Shown: positions 42,846-51,982 of the stretch, in pieces
How the letters are laid out: every line of letters begins with the position of its first letter
Numbering within the stretch: the first letter of the stretch is position 1
The notes under the pieces: generated by a model
Databases searched by the model: none
Told to the model about the DNA's origin: nothing
What the model saw: only the letters and a program-made list of their open reading frames with translations
Translations under genes and position numbers: made by a program
NCBI GenBank assembly: GCA_011089965.1
Contig: JAANAU010000001.1
Coordinates: 186,001-250,000, forward strand
From: Magnetococcales bacterium
Lineage (GTDB): Bacteria > Pseudomonadota > Magnetococcia > Magnetococcales > Magnetaquicoccaceae
DNA: 64,000 nt
Reading direction: 5' to 3'

Positions 42846-45083
42846 ATGCATTTATTGCTTGCCGCCCTGGAAAGACAAACGCTCAAAGTCAAACTGATCT
42901 TTGGATTCATCAGTTTGCTGCTGATCATCCTGGGAATCGGACTGGACAGCCTGCATAACCAGACCATCCTGAATGACAGCATCCAACTGATCCACGATAA
43001 AGGCATGATGGGACTCTCCAAAGCAAAGGATGCTCAACTGAATTACACACTGATTGGCCGCACCCTGCGTCAGGCCATCATTGCCACCGATGCCGAAGGA
43101 CGGGAACTGGCGCTGAAACAGCTCTCCCAAGTCCGCTCACAACTCCCAAAAAATATCGATGACATCCGTACCCGACTCATCCAGGACGAAAATCAGACAT
43201 CGCTGGCTCACTATGAAGAGGCCCTGGCTGCCTATATGCGCGAAGTGGACAAGGCACTGCTGCTGCTCAATGCCAATCAGATTCCAGAAGCACAAATCCT
43301 TGTTGCCTCTCATAAATTTCAGGATGTTGGGATTCACGCAACCGCCAAACTGACCCAAATGATCCAAATCAAGGAACAGGCAGCCAAAGAGGTGGCTCAG
43401 AAAGCACAACACATCGCCCAACACGGTTTGTGGCTGACCGGCTTGTTGGTGACAAGTGGCTTGCTGTCAGGTATCCTGTGCGGAATCCTGGTCGGCCACT
43501 CCATCCGTCGCCCCCTCAATCACATCCGCGATGCCGTCGTGGTCCTCTCACAGGGCCATCTGGATCATCCCATACCCCATGCCGATGCCCCCAATGAACT
43601 CGGAGAACTGGCCCGAGCCATCACCGTGCTGCAAACAGAAGCCCGCCAAATGGAAACTCAACGCTGGATCAAAAGTCACAGCGCGGAAATCTCCGGCGCC
43701 TTGCAAATGGCCTCCACCATGCCCGATCTGGCACAAAAATTCTTCTCAAAAACAGCTCCGGTGATTCAACTGGGGCATGGTGCGTTCTACCTCTGGGATG
43801 AGACCTCCCAACAGTTACACCTGCTCGCCGGTTATGCCCATCTGAATCAACCCAATCCGCAAACCTCTATCGCTATCGGTCAGGGTCTGGTCGGTCAATG
43901 CGCACGGGAACAACAACTCATCATACTGCACAATCCTCCCGCAGAGTATATACGCATTCAATCCGGGCTGGGAACCAGTCCGCCCCGCAGCATCGTGATC
44001 ATTCCGATCCTGCGCAACCGCCAATTGCTGGCGGTCGTGGAACTGGCCACCTTGACCCCATACAACAACGATAAACAAAGCCTGCTCGACCACCTCCTGC
44101 CAATCCTGGCCGTGAGTCTGGAAATCCTGGATCGCAGCAACAAAACCGCCCGCCTGCTGGAAGAAACCCAAAGCCAGGCAGCCAAACTGGAAGAACAAAC
44201 CATCGAACTGGCAGCCCGACAACAACGCATCATCGTCACCGAAGCCTGGTATCGCGGCATCATCGAATCCGCTCCAGATGGCATGTTGGTATTGGATGCG
44301 GCTGGCCACATCACCTTGACCAATCCACGCATCGAAATGATGTTCGGCTATTCCAGCAGCGAATTGATTCATCACTCCATCACCACCCTGATGCCCGATC
44401 TGACCTCATGGGAACAGTTGATGGAGAAAGAAAAATCAACCAATCGCGAACGATATGCCATCCACAAGGAGGGTGCATCCATCCCCCTCGAATATGCCAT
44501 CACCCCCATGTTCCAGAATGACCGGTTGATCGGAACCGTTGTGGTTCTGCGCGATATTACGTTACGCAAACAAACGGAAATGGCTCTGCGCGATCAGTCG
44601 GCATTTCAACAAGCCCTGATCGATACCATTCCCTATCCGGTCTTTTACAAAGGTGCGGATACCCGGTTTCTTGGTTTCAACCGGGCCTACGAGGAGACAT
44701 TCGCCGTGCACAGACAGGATCTCATCGGTAAACGGGTGCTCGATCTGGAATACCTGCCCGAAGCAGACCGCATCGCTTATCAAAACGAAGACGAAATGGT
44801 GATTCATCAGGCCACCTCGGTCCAACGGGAAATGCCCATCCCCTTTGCAGACGGCAAAATGCACGACACCTTGTATTTCGTTTCCGGGTTCCGCCGTGCC
44901 GACGGCACACCAGGCGGACTGGTCGGAACCTTCATCGATGTCTCGGATCGTAAAAAAGTCGAAGATCTGGAGCGCCTGACCCTCCTGACCGTGAAACATG
45001 AGGCGCATATCACTGAACTCAAACGTGAAATCAATGCTCTGGCTGCACAACTGCACCACCCCACCCTCTCTGATCTTCCATAA
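42846..45083 (+). CDS. Membrane sensor protein (4HB-HAMP-GAF-PAS-PAS) without output domain
   Basis: 745 residues. A transmembrane helix (about 17-35) precedes a periplasmic four-helix-bundle region, a second transmembrane helix (about 195-215), a HAMP (SIRRPLNHIRDAVVVLSQGHLD), a GAF-like domain (290-430), a coiled coil, and two PAS domains (from GIIESAPDGMLVLD and from LIDTIPYPVFYKGA). After the second PAS there is only a short helix (LTLLTVKHEAHITELKREINALAAQL), no HisKA, GGDEF, EAL or MCP signalling tip. It may signal through partner contacts. The ATG at 42846 was preferred to an upstream TTG. The carrier-protein cluster starts 149 bp downstream on the same strand. Confidence 0.85.
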   Translation: MHLLLAALERQTLKVKLIFGFISLLLIILGIGLDSLHNQTILNDSIQLIHDKGMMGLSKAKDAQLNYTLIGRTLRQAIIATDAEGRELALKQLSQVRSQLPKNIDDIRTRLIQDENQTSLAHYEEALAAYMREVDKALLLLNANQIPEAQILVASHKFQDVGIHATAKLTQMIQIKEQAAKEVAQKAQHIAQHGLWLTGLLVTSGLLSGILCGILVGHSIRRPLNHIRDAVVVLSQGHLDHPIPHADAPNELGELARAITVLQTEARQMETQRWIKSHSAEISGALQMASTMPDLAQKFFSKTAPVIQLGHGAFYLWDETSQQLHLLAGYAHLNQPNPQTSIAIGQGLVGQCAREQQLIILHNPPAEYIRIQSGLGTSPPRSIVIIPILRNRQLLAVVELATLTPYNNDKQSLLDHLLPILAVSLEILDRSNKTARLLEETQSQAAKLEEQTIELAARQQRIIVTEAWYRGIIESAPDGMLVLDAAGHITLTNPRIEMMFGYSSSELIHHSITTLMPDLTSWEQLMEKEKSTNRERYAIHKEGASIPLEYAITPMFQNDRLIGTVVVLRDITLRKQTEMALRDQSAFQQALIDTIPYPVFYKGADTRFLGFNRAYEETFAVHRQDLIGKRVLDLEYLPEADRIAYQNEDEMVIHQATSVQREMPIPFADGKMHDTLYFVSGFRRADGTPGGLVGTFIDVSDRKKVEDLERLTLLTVKHEAHITELKREINALAAQLHHPTLSDLP

Positions 45084-45146
45084 AATGCAAAAAAAAATCT
45101 CATCACCCGCTCCCGGCACGACACGCACAACCAGACCTTGAATCCG

Positions 45147-45170
45147 TACAAAAAATGAGGCATTTTTGTA
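45147..45170. repeat. A/T-rich inverted repeat before the carrier-protein gene
   Basis: TACAAAAAATG and CATTTTTGTA pair across a 3-nt loop with one bulged A. It lies 63 bp after the sensor gene and 62 bp before the carrier-protein start. It could terminate transcription or bind a regulator; no T run follows directly on the plus strand. Confidence 0.5.
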
Positions 45171-45232
45171 GACAGGGCAGGTTCCAAGGCCACAGAGAAG
45201 ATAAACCAAGCAACAAAATATAGGGGTTTAGA

Positions 45233-45484
45233 GTGACTCACTCCAATCGAGACCTACTGATCCAATTTCTGGCAACCATCAAACGCCCAGATCTGCCCAT
45301 GGATCGCATCACGGATAACGACGGATTGATCAAATCCGGTCTGATCGACTCTTTGGCCATGCTGGAGATCATCGCCTTCCTGGAGTCGCGCTTCGGTATC
45401 GACTTCTCCGAAACCGGAGTCGATCCGGTCGATCTCGAATCCATTCAGAAAATCCTCGATCTGATTGACAGATATAAGCAATGA
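45233..45484 (+). CDS. Acyl/peptidyl carrier protein (DltC-like)
   Basis: The 83-residue protein is a phosphopantetheine carrier: the attachment Ser 40 lies in SGLIDSLAMLEIIAFLESRFGIDF (GLIDSLAML is the DSL motif) and the fold has the expected four-helix spacing. It resembles DltC and stand-alone peptidyl carriers more than fatty-acid ACP. Its GTG start follows AGGGG closely. It overlaps the MBOAT-like gene by 4 bp. With the adenylation enzyme two genes on, it would carry an amino or other carboxylic acid as thioester to the membrane protein. Confidence 0.9.
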   Translation: MTHSNRDLLIQFLATIKRPDLPMDRITDNDGLIKSGLIDSLAMLEIIAFLESRFGIDFSETGVDPVDLESIQKILDLIDRYKQ

Positions 45485-46917
45485 CTCTTCAGAATCAGGT
45501 CCGTCGTCTGACCCAATTTCATGAAGAACCCTCTCTTCATGCATGGTCAATAACTTCAGTCGGCAATTTTTCCCTATGGTTAATTGTATTACTCATCCTT
45601 TTTCAGACCGAATATCTGTTTCTGGTGCCACTCATGGTACTGGCGCAGATCTTTCCTCAACATCGCACATGGATCATGACCGTGGGTGGAGGTGGACTGT
45701 TTCTGTTCAAAAAATTGAACCAGCTGCAAGTCACCTCTCCCTTCTGGTTTGCCTTTGACACCTTGATGATCGTTGGATTTCTCTATCTGTTCTATCGCAT
45801 CGCCAAATCGTTCGCAAAACTCCCGAAAATCATCAAGAATCATCCGCAACTGTTTCTGCATGCCCTGCTGTGGGTCGGTATCGGCCTGATGTTTCTCTTC
45901 CCAGCCGAGGCACGCCGCGATCCATCCCGGATGCTCGCACTCAACCTGACCGCATGTCTTGTCTTTTTCGCCTTTTTGATCTGGCGCATCGGCTTCATGC
46001 TCTACTCAGGCAAACGCGGCACCATCAAACAACAAGGATTTGTCGAACATCTCATTTACTGCCTGCCCTATCTCGGCTCCAGTCAGGTGCCCTATGGCAA
46101 AGGATTGGACTATCTGAATTCCAAACGCTCTACTGACCGGCTGGAGTTGGCCAGGATTCAACTGGCGGGTCTGAAACTCTTGCTGTTGGCCTCCATCTGG
46201 GAACTGGCCCTGACCGTCGTCGATGCCGCTTTCTTCAGCACCGCGGTCGATGCCGAACCACTCTTCCGACTGCACCATATCTCTGAACTGATTGCCATCA
46301 GCACCCTGCATATGCCAGGACCAGTCACGATCTGGGGCAGCCTCATCGTGGACATGGTCTATGAAACCACCCAACTGGCCATTACCGGCCACTTGATCAT
46401 CGGCTGTCTGCGACTGTTTGGCTTCAACCTGTTCCGCAATACCTACAAACCGCTACTGGCCAGAACCCTGATCGACTTCTGGAATCGATATTATTTTTAC
46501 TTCAAAGAGTTATTGGTCGATTTCTTTTTCTTTCCAGTCTATCTGGCCGTCTTCAAACACCACCCAAAACTGCGCATCTTTGCCGCCACCATGGCATCAG
46601 CCTGCCTGGGCAACCTTTATTATCATGTATTGCAACATTTTGATCTATTGATGATCACCGGTAATTTGCCGTCGTTTGCCCGCTTCTCCTCCTATCTGTT
46701 TTATTCCTTTGTATTGGGTCTGGCCATCTTTGTCAGCATCTTGCGAGAGCAGAATCAACGCGGCCAACCCCATGTGCAACATTCCATCTGGGTGACACTG
46801 CGCAAAATCGCCGGAGTCTGGATCTTTTTTGCCCTGCTGCGCATTTGGGACCACTCCTCTTCGGCATTCATGCAAGATACCACCTTCTTCTTGGCCATTT
46901 TTGGCATACGCCTCTGA
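45481..46917 (+). CDS. MBOAT-like integral membrane acyltransferase (DltB-like)
   Basis: 478 residues with about ten to twelve hydrophobic helices. The motif TLIDFWNRYYFYFKELLVDFF near residue 330 matches the FWRRWHxSLxxWLxDYxY signature of MBOAT proteins such as DltB, PatA and AlgI. A candidate catalytic His is in GNLYYHVLQHF about 45 residues later; the canonical GxWHG is not intact, so activity is not certain. DltB moves the acyl group from the DltC carrier across the membrane to an extracytoplasmic acceptor. Overlaps of 4 bp with the carrier gene and 1 bp with the adenylation gene make one unit. No DltD homologue is present. Confidence 0.75.
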   Translation: MTLQNQVRRLTQFHEEPSLHAWSITSVGNFSLWLIVLLILFQTEYLFLVPLMVLAQIFPQHRTWIMTVGGGGLFLFKKLNQLQVTSPFWFAFDTLMIVGFLYLFYRIAKSFAKLPKIIKNHPQLFLHALLWVGIGLMFLFPAEARRDPSRMLALNLTACLVFFAFLIWRIGFMLYSGKRGTIKQQGFVEHLIYCLPYLGSSQVPYGKGLDYLNSKRSTDRLELARIQLAGLKLLLLASIWELALTVVDAAFFSTAVDAEPLFRLHHISELIAISTLHMPGPVTIWGSLIVDMVYETTQLAITGHLIIGCLRLFGFNLFRNTYKPLLARTLIDFWNRYYFYFKELLVDFFFFPVYLAVFKHHPKLRIFAATMASACLGNLYYHVLQHFDLLMITGNLPSFARFSSYLFYSFVLGLAIFVSILREQNQRGQPHVQHSIWVTLRKIAGVWIFFALLRIWDHSSSAFMQDTTFFLAIFGIRL

Positions 46918-48524
46918 TGCACACCAACATTGCCCACTGGTTTCACAATAGCGCGCTCCAATACAGTGCGCGTCCCGCCCTGTTTGCAGCCAATTGTCAT
47001 CATACCTATGCAGAGCTGCTCCAACAGGTTCAACAACTCGCATCCGCCATCGACCGCCACCATCCGGATCCACCCCACCCCACCGTGGCCATGTTCGGAT
47101 ATCGCTCCCTGACCGCCTATGCGTCGATTTTGGCCATCCTGTATGCTGGCAAAGGCTATGTTCCTCTCAATCCCCACTTTCCGGTAGCCCGCAACCGTCA
47201 CATCATCACGCTTTCAGAGGTCAAACTGCTGATCCTCGATGCCCGCTGCACACCCGAAGCCCAAGAACTGTTGCAACAGGTTCCCAACCCGCTCATCGTG
47301 TTGCTGCCCGATCATCCCACCCGGCCTGACTGGACCGGATCCTTGCAAACACACAGGTTTATCGCCCAGGATGAACTCTTCTCCCAACCTGCCCACATCC
47401 TGGCCCCCAAAACATCTCACGATCCGATTGCCTATCTGCTCTTCACCTCTGGCAGCACAGGCGTACCCAAAGGGGTCATGGTCTCTCACGATAATGTCAA
47501 TGCCTTTGTGTCCGGCATGCTGACACGCTATCAACCCACCTGTGAAGAGCGTTTCTCCCAACACAGCGATCTCACCTTCGATGCCTCGGTCTATGACCAA
47601 TTCGTCTGCTGGGCCGCAGGTGCAACACTCTATCCGATTCCAGAAGCCATGCGCATGGCCCCGGCATCCTTCATTAAAGAGCATGCCCTGACCTTCTGGG
47701 AATCCGTACCGGCAGTGATTTACTTCATGCAACGGCTCTATCAATTGCGTCCAGGTTCGCTGCCTTCATTGCGCTGGTGCATCTTTGGCGGCGAACGATT
47801 GACCCTGGAGGCCGCACGACTTTGGCAGCAGGCTGCCTCGAATGCCACCATCGACAACAGCTACGGCCCAACCGAAGGCACCATCTGCGTTACCGGTTAT
47901 TTTTGGAATCCAGCACGCTCAGAAACAGAATGCCTCAATGGGGTAGTGCCGATTGGACTCCCCTATCCCGGTCAATCCGCAGCCCTGCTGGTCGATGGAG
48001 AACTGGTAACCCCACTGGATGGCATGCGCGGCGAACTCTGCCTCTCCGGTTCCCAGGTCACCCCAGGATACTGGAACAATCCCCAAGAAACCGACCGCAG
48101 CTATTTTGAACAGATGAACAACTCTGGCACAACCAGCCGTTGGTATAAAACCGGTGATCTGGTGCTCTGGCAAGACGGGATTGGTTATCACCATCTGGAT
48201 CGGGTGGACCGACAACTCAAAATTCGTGGCTATCGGGTGGAACTGGCAGAAATCGAACATGTTTTGAGACAAGTCGCCGCCAGCGATCAGGTGGCTGTAG
48301 TCGGGTGGCCGGTCTCTGCGGATAATGTCACTTGTGTCATCGGTTTTGTCTGCGGCTCAAAACGAAGCGATGCCGAAATCCTGAGTGGCTGTGCAACACG
48401 GCTTCCCCCCTACATGGTGCCGCGCCACCTCCAAAGACTGGCCCAACTCCCCCTGAACGCCAATGGCAAAACCGATCTACTGCGTCTGGCTGACCTCGTC
48501 ACTCTGCCCGCCCAGGAGCCTTGA
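46917..48524 (+). CDS. Amino-acid adenylation enzyme (DltA-like / stand-alone A domain)
   Basis: 535 residues. Core motifs: A3 LFTSGSTGVPKGV (175-187), A4 FDASVYD with Asp 222, A5 NSYGPTEGT (314-322), A7 WYKTGDL (409-415), A8 DRVDRQLKIRGYRVEL (428-443) and the A10 Lys 518 in NANGKTD. The Asp 222 is the one that holds the alpha-amino group in NRPS A domains, so an amino acid substrate is likely; which one cannot be read from sequence. It would load the carrier protein of this cluster. The ATG overlaps the membrane gene stop (TGATG). Its end overlaps the convergent peptidase gene by 48 bp. No condensation or thioesterase domain is attached. Confidence 0.88.
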   Translation: MHTNIAHWFHNSALQYSARPALFAANCHHTYAELLQQVQQLASAIDRHHPDPPHPTVAMFGYRSLTAYASILAILYAGKGYVPLNPHFPVARNRHIITLSEVKLLILDARCTPEAQELLQQVPNPLIVLLPDHPTRPDWTGSLQTHRFIAQDELFSQPAHILAPKTSHDPIAYLLFTSGSTGVPKGVMVSHDNVNAFVSGMLTRYQPTCEERFSQHSDLTFDASVYDQFVCWAAGATLYPIPEAMRMAPASFIKEHALTFWESVPAVIYFMQRLYQLRPGSLPSLRWCIFGGERLTLEAARLWQQAASNATIDNSYGPTEGTICVTGYFWNPARSETECLNGVVPIGLPYPGQSAALLVDGELVTPLDGMRGELCLSGSQVTPGYWNNPQETDRSYFEQMNNSGTTSRWYKTGDLVLWQDGIGYHHLDRVDRQLKIRGYRVELAEIEHVLRQVAASDQVAVVGWPVSADNVTCVIGFVCGSKRSDAEILSGCATRLPPYMVPRHLQRLAQLPLNANGKTDLLRLADLVTLPAQEP

Positions 48525-50171
48525 TCGCACGGGTTGAAACACCACATCCACAGGAATGGTCTGCTCCTCGATTCGCCGCAGATCGACCAACAAATCCGCA
48601 GTCAACACCCCGAAATGACGCTCCAGCTCCCGCACCCCAGCCAGATCCCCATTCCCCTGTACCATCAGGATGCGCCTGGCCAACTCCTGGGAGGCCACAC
48701 GCATGCGAGGAATATTGACACGATAATAACCCCAATCATCCCGTTCAAAAGCCCCGGCCTCACGCAGAAAATTGAATCGAATCAAATTGGCACGGGCGTG
48801 GGCGCTGCCAGGACCAAACCGGATCGCACGCAAAATCGAAACAAATTCAGTTAAATAACGGTTCTCTTGAGGAATCACCTCAACATCCGGCCCAGGATCA
48901 TGTGCCTCCAACTGGCCATCCTGATCCCCCAGCCATAAGGCCAAAGCATCGGCTTTGCCCTCTTCCATCATCCAGGCATCCTCCTTCAAGGCATCGTTTA
49001 CGGTCCCGCTCTCGTGTACCCCGGAGATGGTCTTCTTGATCCCCAAACCGTGCGCCACCTCGTGAAACAAAGTATTCACAAACAATGCCTCAAAGGTGAC
49101 CCGACACAGCTGCTCCGGATCAAGCAACAGCCTGGCAATGGGCAAAAGAATCTTGTCAAATTTCGCGTGCATGGCATTACGCAATTGCAACCGTCTGGAC
49201 CCTTTCTCCAATTGCACCTGTTCATCATTCGGCAGATTGATGGCAATCGGACGGGTGGCAGCAGCATCTCCGGTCATCAACAGTACGTCATACACCCCCA
49301 GATCCGATTCCGCACCAGGCTGCTCTGCACGATAAATCTCCGGAACAGGCAAACGTGCCTGATAGGTGGCCAGACGTGCTGTCTGACGGGCCAAACGCCG
49401 CTCCCACACCCGATCCTTGATCAGCAACAGCCCCTCATGAGCGGTCTTGACCCCCAACAGGCCATCTTCATACGTTTCAATGGGACCGATGATCAGATCC
49501 AGACGATTCTCCTTCATCTCCATCCAGGCTTGATCACTCGCCCGGTACTGATCATTCAACAACGCCTCTGCACGCAAGGTGAGATAACGCGCCAACGCCG
49601 GATCCGTGGACAGAGCCGCAGCCTTGTGCAAACGATCCGCAGCCCGCTGATGCCACGGAGCATAGGCTTGATGATAAGGGAGAGCCGTCAATCCTCCCGC
49701 CGCATCACGACGCACCACGGTATACGGATCCTTCAAGGCCGGCTGCATTTGTACGGCACGCTCCAAGGCTGCGCGCGTCACATCCGGTGGGTAAAAACGG
49801 GCACCTTCCGGTTTGTGGGCAATCCCGGTCAACAGAGGACGATTGTTCTCCATGCGATCCCAGGGACCAAAATGAATCGCCAACAATTGACGCATGGCCA
49901 TGGTCCAGGGAATGGCAAACAGCAACTCGGGATCCCCCAGACTCTGCTGCCAGAAAACCGCATCCATGGCACGCGCGGCATCTGCCAACAAAGGAAGCAT
50001 CTGCTGCTCGGCCTGATCCAGACCACTCAGGTCCGCCTCCAACGGCACTGTGACATAACGCCGCAGTTGCGCCTCGACACTGGAGTCATCCGCCCACCCT
50101 GTGAACGGACAAAGCAGCAGCACGACCAAGCAACCGCTCCAAACCAGGCTACGCAACCCGAATCGCGCCAT
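48477..50171 (-). CDS. Secreted zinc peptidase-like protein of the M49 (dipeptidyl peptidase III) type
   Basis: 564 residues with a signal peptide (cleavage near TGWADD, residue 28). Zinc motif HEVAH at 370-374 and downstream EEGKADALAL (Glu 403/404) match the M49 layout HExx(G)H and EExRAE/D; the extra residue typical of DPP III HExxGH is absent, giving a plain HExxH. The family also contains Nudix-linked hydrolases without proven peptidase activity. It ends in the 3' part of the adenylation gene (48-bp overlap, opposite strand) and lies 18 bp downstream of cobS on the same strand, so it may be read from the cobUTS transcript. Confidence 0.8.
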   Translation of the reverse strand: MARFGLRSLVWSGCLVVLLLCPFTGWADDSSVEAQLRRYVTVPLEADLSGLDQAEQQMLPLLADAARAMDAVFWQQSLGDPELLFAIPWTMAMRQLLAIHFGPWDRMENNRPLLTGIAHKPEGARFYPPDVTRAALERAVQMQPALKDPYTVVRRDAAGGLTALPYHQAYAPWHQRAADRLHKAAALSTDPALARYLTLRAEALLNDQYRASDQAWMEMKENRLDLIIGPIETYEDGLLGVKTAHEGLLLIKDRVWERRLARQTARLATYQARLPVPEIYRAEQPGAESDLGVYDVLLMTGDAAATRPIAINLPNDEQVQLEKGSRRLQLRNAMHAKFDKILLPIARLLLDPEQLCRVTFEALFVNTLFHEVAHGLGIKKTISGVHESGTVNDALKEDAWMMEEGKADALALWLGDQDGQLEAHDPGPDVEVIPQENRYLTEFVSILRAIRFGPGSAHARANLIRFNFLREAGAFERDDWGYYRVNIPRMRVASQELARRILMVQGNGDLAGVRELERHFGVLTADLLVDLRRIEEQTIPVDVVFQPVRSRLLGGQSDEVSQTQ

Positions 50172-50189
50172 GATGACCGTGTTCCCTCT

Positions 50190-50936
50190 TCAAAGCAGCC
50201 ATGCCGTCAATACAACCGTCTCAAGCAACTCACAGGCAGCCCCAGCCGTATCTCCGGTGGTGCCACCAAAGCGGTCCAACCAGGAAGCGCGCAACCGCCA
50301 CAAAACCACAACCCAACCACCCACAACCATCCATCCACACCCCAACAGCACCGCCGATACGATACTGACCAGACACACACTCCAACCGCCTGAACGCGGC
50401 ACAGCACGTGCTGCCTCCTCCCCCATGCCACCCGGTCGCGCATAAGGTAAAGTCATAAACAGCACCACGATACCCGCCCGTCCCAACAAGGGCGCTACCA
50501 GCAACACCCCCCAATCCGCACTTTCCAGTACCACCCGCAGCCCGTTCCACTTGAGAAGCAGCAGCAACAGCAGGGCCATCACCCCAAAAGGACCGCAATG
50601 AGGATCCTTCAATATGGCCAGGGCACGGCTCGGATTCCCCATTCCCCCAATCCAGCCATCTGCCGTATCGGCCAACCCCTCCAGATGCATGCCACCGGTC
50701 AAACCGACCCACACGCTCAACAACAGTGCTGCTTGCAACCCGGTATCCAGACGGGCTGGCATGCTCCAGGCCACGCCAGCCAGGGCCAGCCCGATCACCA
50801 CACCCACCAACGGATAAAACAATACAGACCGCCCCAACTCCACTGTATCCGCATCCGACACACCATGGCCAACCGGAATGCGTGTCAACAGCCCCAAGGC
50901 TATACGCATGGGACGCCACAAAGAACCAATACTCAC
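50190..50936 (-). CDS. cobS: Adenosylcobinamide-GDP ribazoletransferase
   Basis: CobS joins adenosylcobinamide-GDP with alpha-ribazole (phosphate) in the inner membrane, the last assembly step of cobalamin. The 248-residue protein is a multi-pass membrane protein with ALGLLTRIPVG at the N-terminus, GGMHLEGLADTADGW (the Asp-containing active motif) and LKDPHCGPFGVMAL. It starts with GTG 50936, sharing GTGA with the stop of cobT; longer starts are inside cobT. It is the last biosynthetic gene of cobU-cobT-cobS. Confidence 0.94.
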   Translation of the reverse strand: MSIGSLWRPMRIALGLLTRIPVGHGVSDADTVELGRSVLFYPLVGVVIGLALAGVAWSMPARLDTGLQAALLLSVWVGLTGGMHLEGLADTADGWIGGMGNPSRALAILKDPHCGPFGVMALLLLLLLKWNGLRVVLESADWGVLLVAPLLGRAGIVVLFMTLPYARPGGMGEEAARAVPRSGGWSVCLVSIVSAVLLGCGWMVVGGWVVVLWRLRASWLDRFGGTTGDTAGAACELLETVVLTAWLL

Positions 50937-51982
50937 CCGGCTGAAATCCCGGCCTCGGCAAAGGTCGCCATCTCGCGATGCAGCGCACACGCAAGACGCA
51001 AAACCGGAACGGCCACTGCTGCCCCGCTGGCCTCTCCCAAACGCATGCCCAGACGCAGCAAGGGGGCAGCCTGCATCTCATCCAGAACCAAACGGTGTCC
51101 TGGTTCTGCCGATTCATGGGCAAACAACAACCAGGGTCGCACATCTCCCCGCAACCGGGTGGCGTATAATGCCGCAACCGAGGCAATGAACCCATCGACC
51201 AGGACCGGAATTCTACGCTGGGCAGCCGCAATGAAAGCCCCCACCAGGGCAACGATTTCAAAACCACCCAGAGCAATCAACATCTCCACCGGATTGTTCA
51301 ACACATGTCGATGCCTGGTCAGTGACTCCTCGATCACGGCCACCTTGCGCGCCACCCCCACTGGATCCAGCCCGGCCCCTGGACCCGCCAACAGCTCTGG
51401 AGCCTTGCGCATCAGGGCGCTGGCCAAAGCAGCCGCAGACGTGGTATTCCCGATACCCATCTCCCCGCCAATAAAGAGATCGCACCCCTCTTCTGCCGCC
51501 CGCCAGGCAGCCTCGGCCCCGGCCTGCAAGGCGCTGCGCCACTCTTCGTGGGTCATGGCTGGCGCAAAGCGAAAATCTCTGGTGCCAGCTCCGGCACGCT
51601 TGGACACCACTCCTGGCAACGGACCAGGATCAAGCAGCGCCCCGACATCCACCACCTCCAGACGGGCCTGAAGCATGCGTGCCAATACATTGATCGCAGC
51701 CCCGCCACGCGAAAAATTGCGAATCATCTCCACCGTGACCGACTGGGGATAGGGGGAAATCCCGGCCACAGCCACGCCGTGATCCGCTGCAAAAATCGCG
51801 ATGCCTACCCGGTCTGCTGCCGGATACTCCCGATCCTGCAACCCAGCCAAAAGCATTGCCATCTCTTCCAGACGTCCCAATGAGCCACGCGGCTTGGTCA
51901 ACTGCTCCTGACGCGCCTTGGCCACGGCCATGCATACGACTGAAGGAACGGCAATCGGATCGGATAACCAGGAAGGGGTCAT
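50933..51982 (-). CDS. cobT: Nicotinate-nucleotide--dimethylbenzimidazole phosphoribosyltransferase (CobT copy 2)
   Basis: This copy is the canonical one: 349 residues with IFAADHGVAVAGISPYPQSVT, NFSRGGAAIN, GGEMGIGNTTSAAALA, AHESAEPGH and MRLGEASGA with catalytic Glu 317. It makes alpha-ribazole-5'-phosphate from nicotinate mononucleotide and dimethylbenzimidazole. It overlaps cobU upstream and cobS downstream by 4 bp each, in the classical order for nucleotide-loop assembly. The paralogue at 2675-3706 differs at the base-site segments. No riboswitch was found ahead of cobU. Confidence 0.95.
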   Translation of the reverse strand: MTPSWLSDPIAVPSVVCMAVAKARQEQLTKPRGSLGRLEEMAMLLAGLQDREYPAADRVGIAIFAADHGVAVAGISPYPQSVTVEMIRNFSRGGAAINVLARMLQARLEVVDVGALLDPGPLPGVVSKRAGAGTRDFRFAPAMTHEEWRSALQAGAEAAWRAAEEGCDLFIGGEMGIGNTTSAAALASALMRKAPELLAGPGAGLDPVGVARKVAVIEESLTRHRHVLNNPVEMLIALGGFEIVALVGAFIAAAQRRIPVLVDGFIASVAALYATRLRGDVRPWLLFAHESAEPGHRLVLDEMQAAPLLRLGMRLGEASGAAVAVPVLRLACALHREMATFAEAGISAG

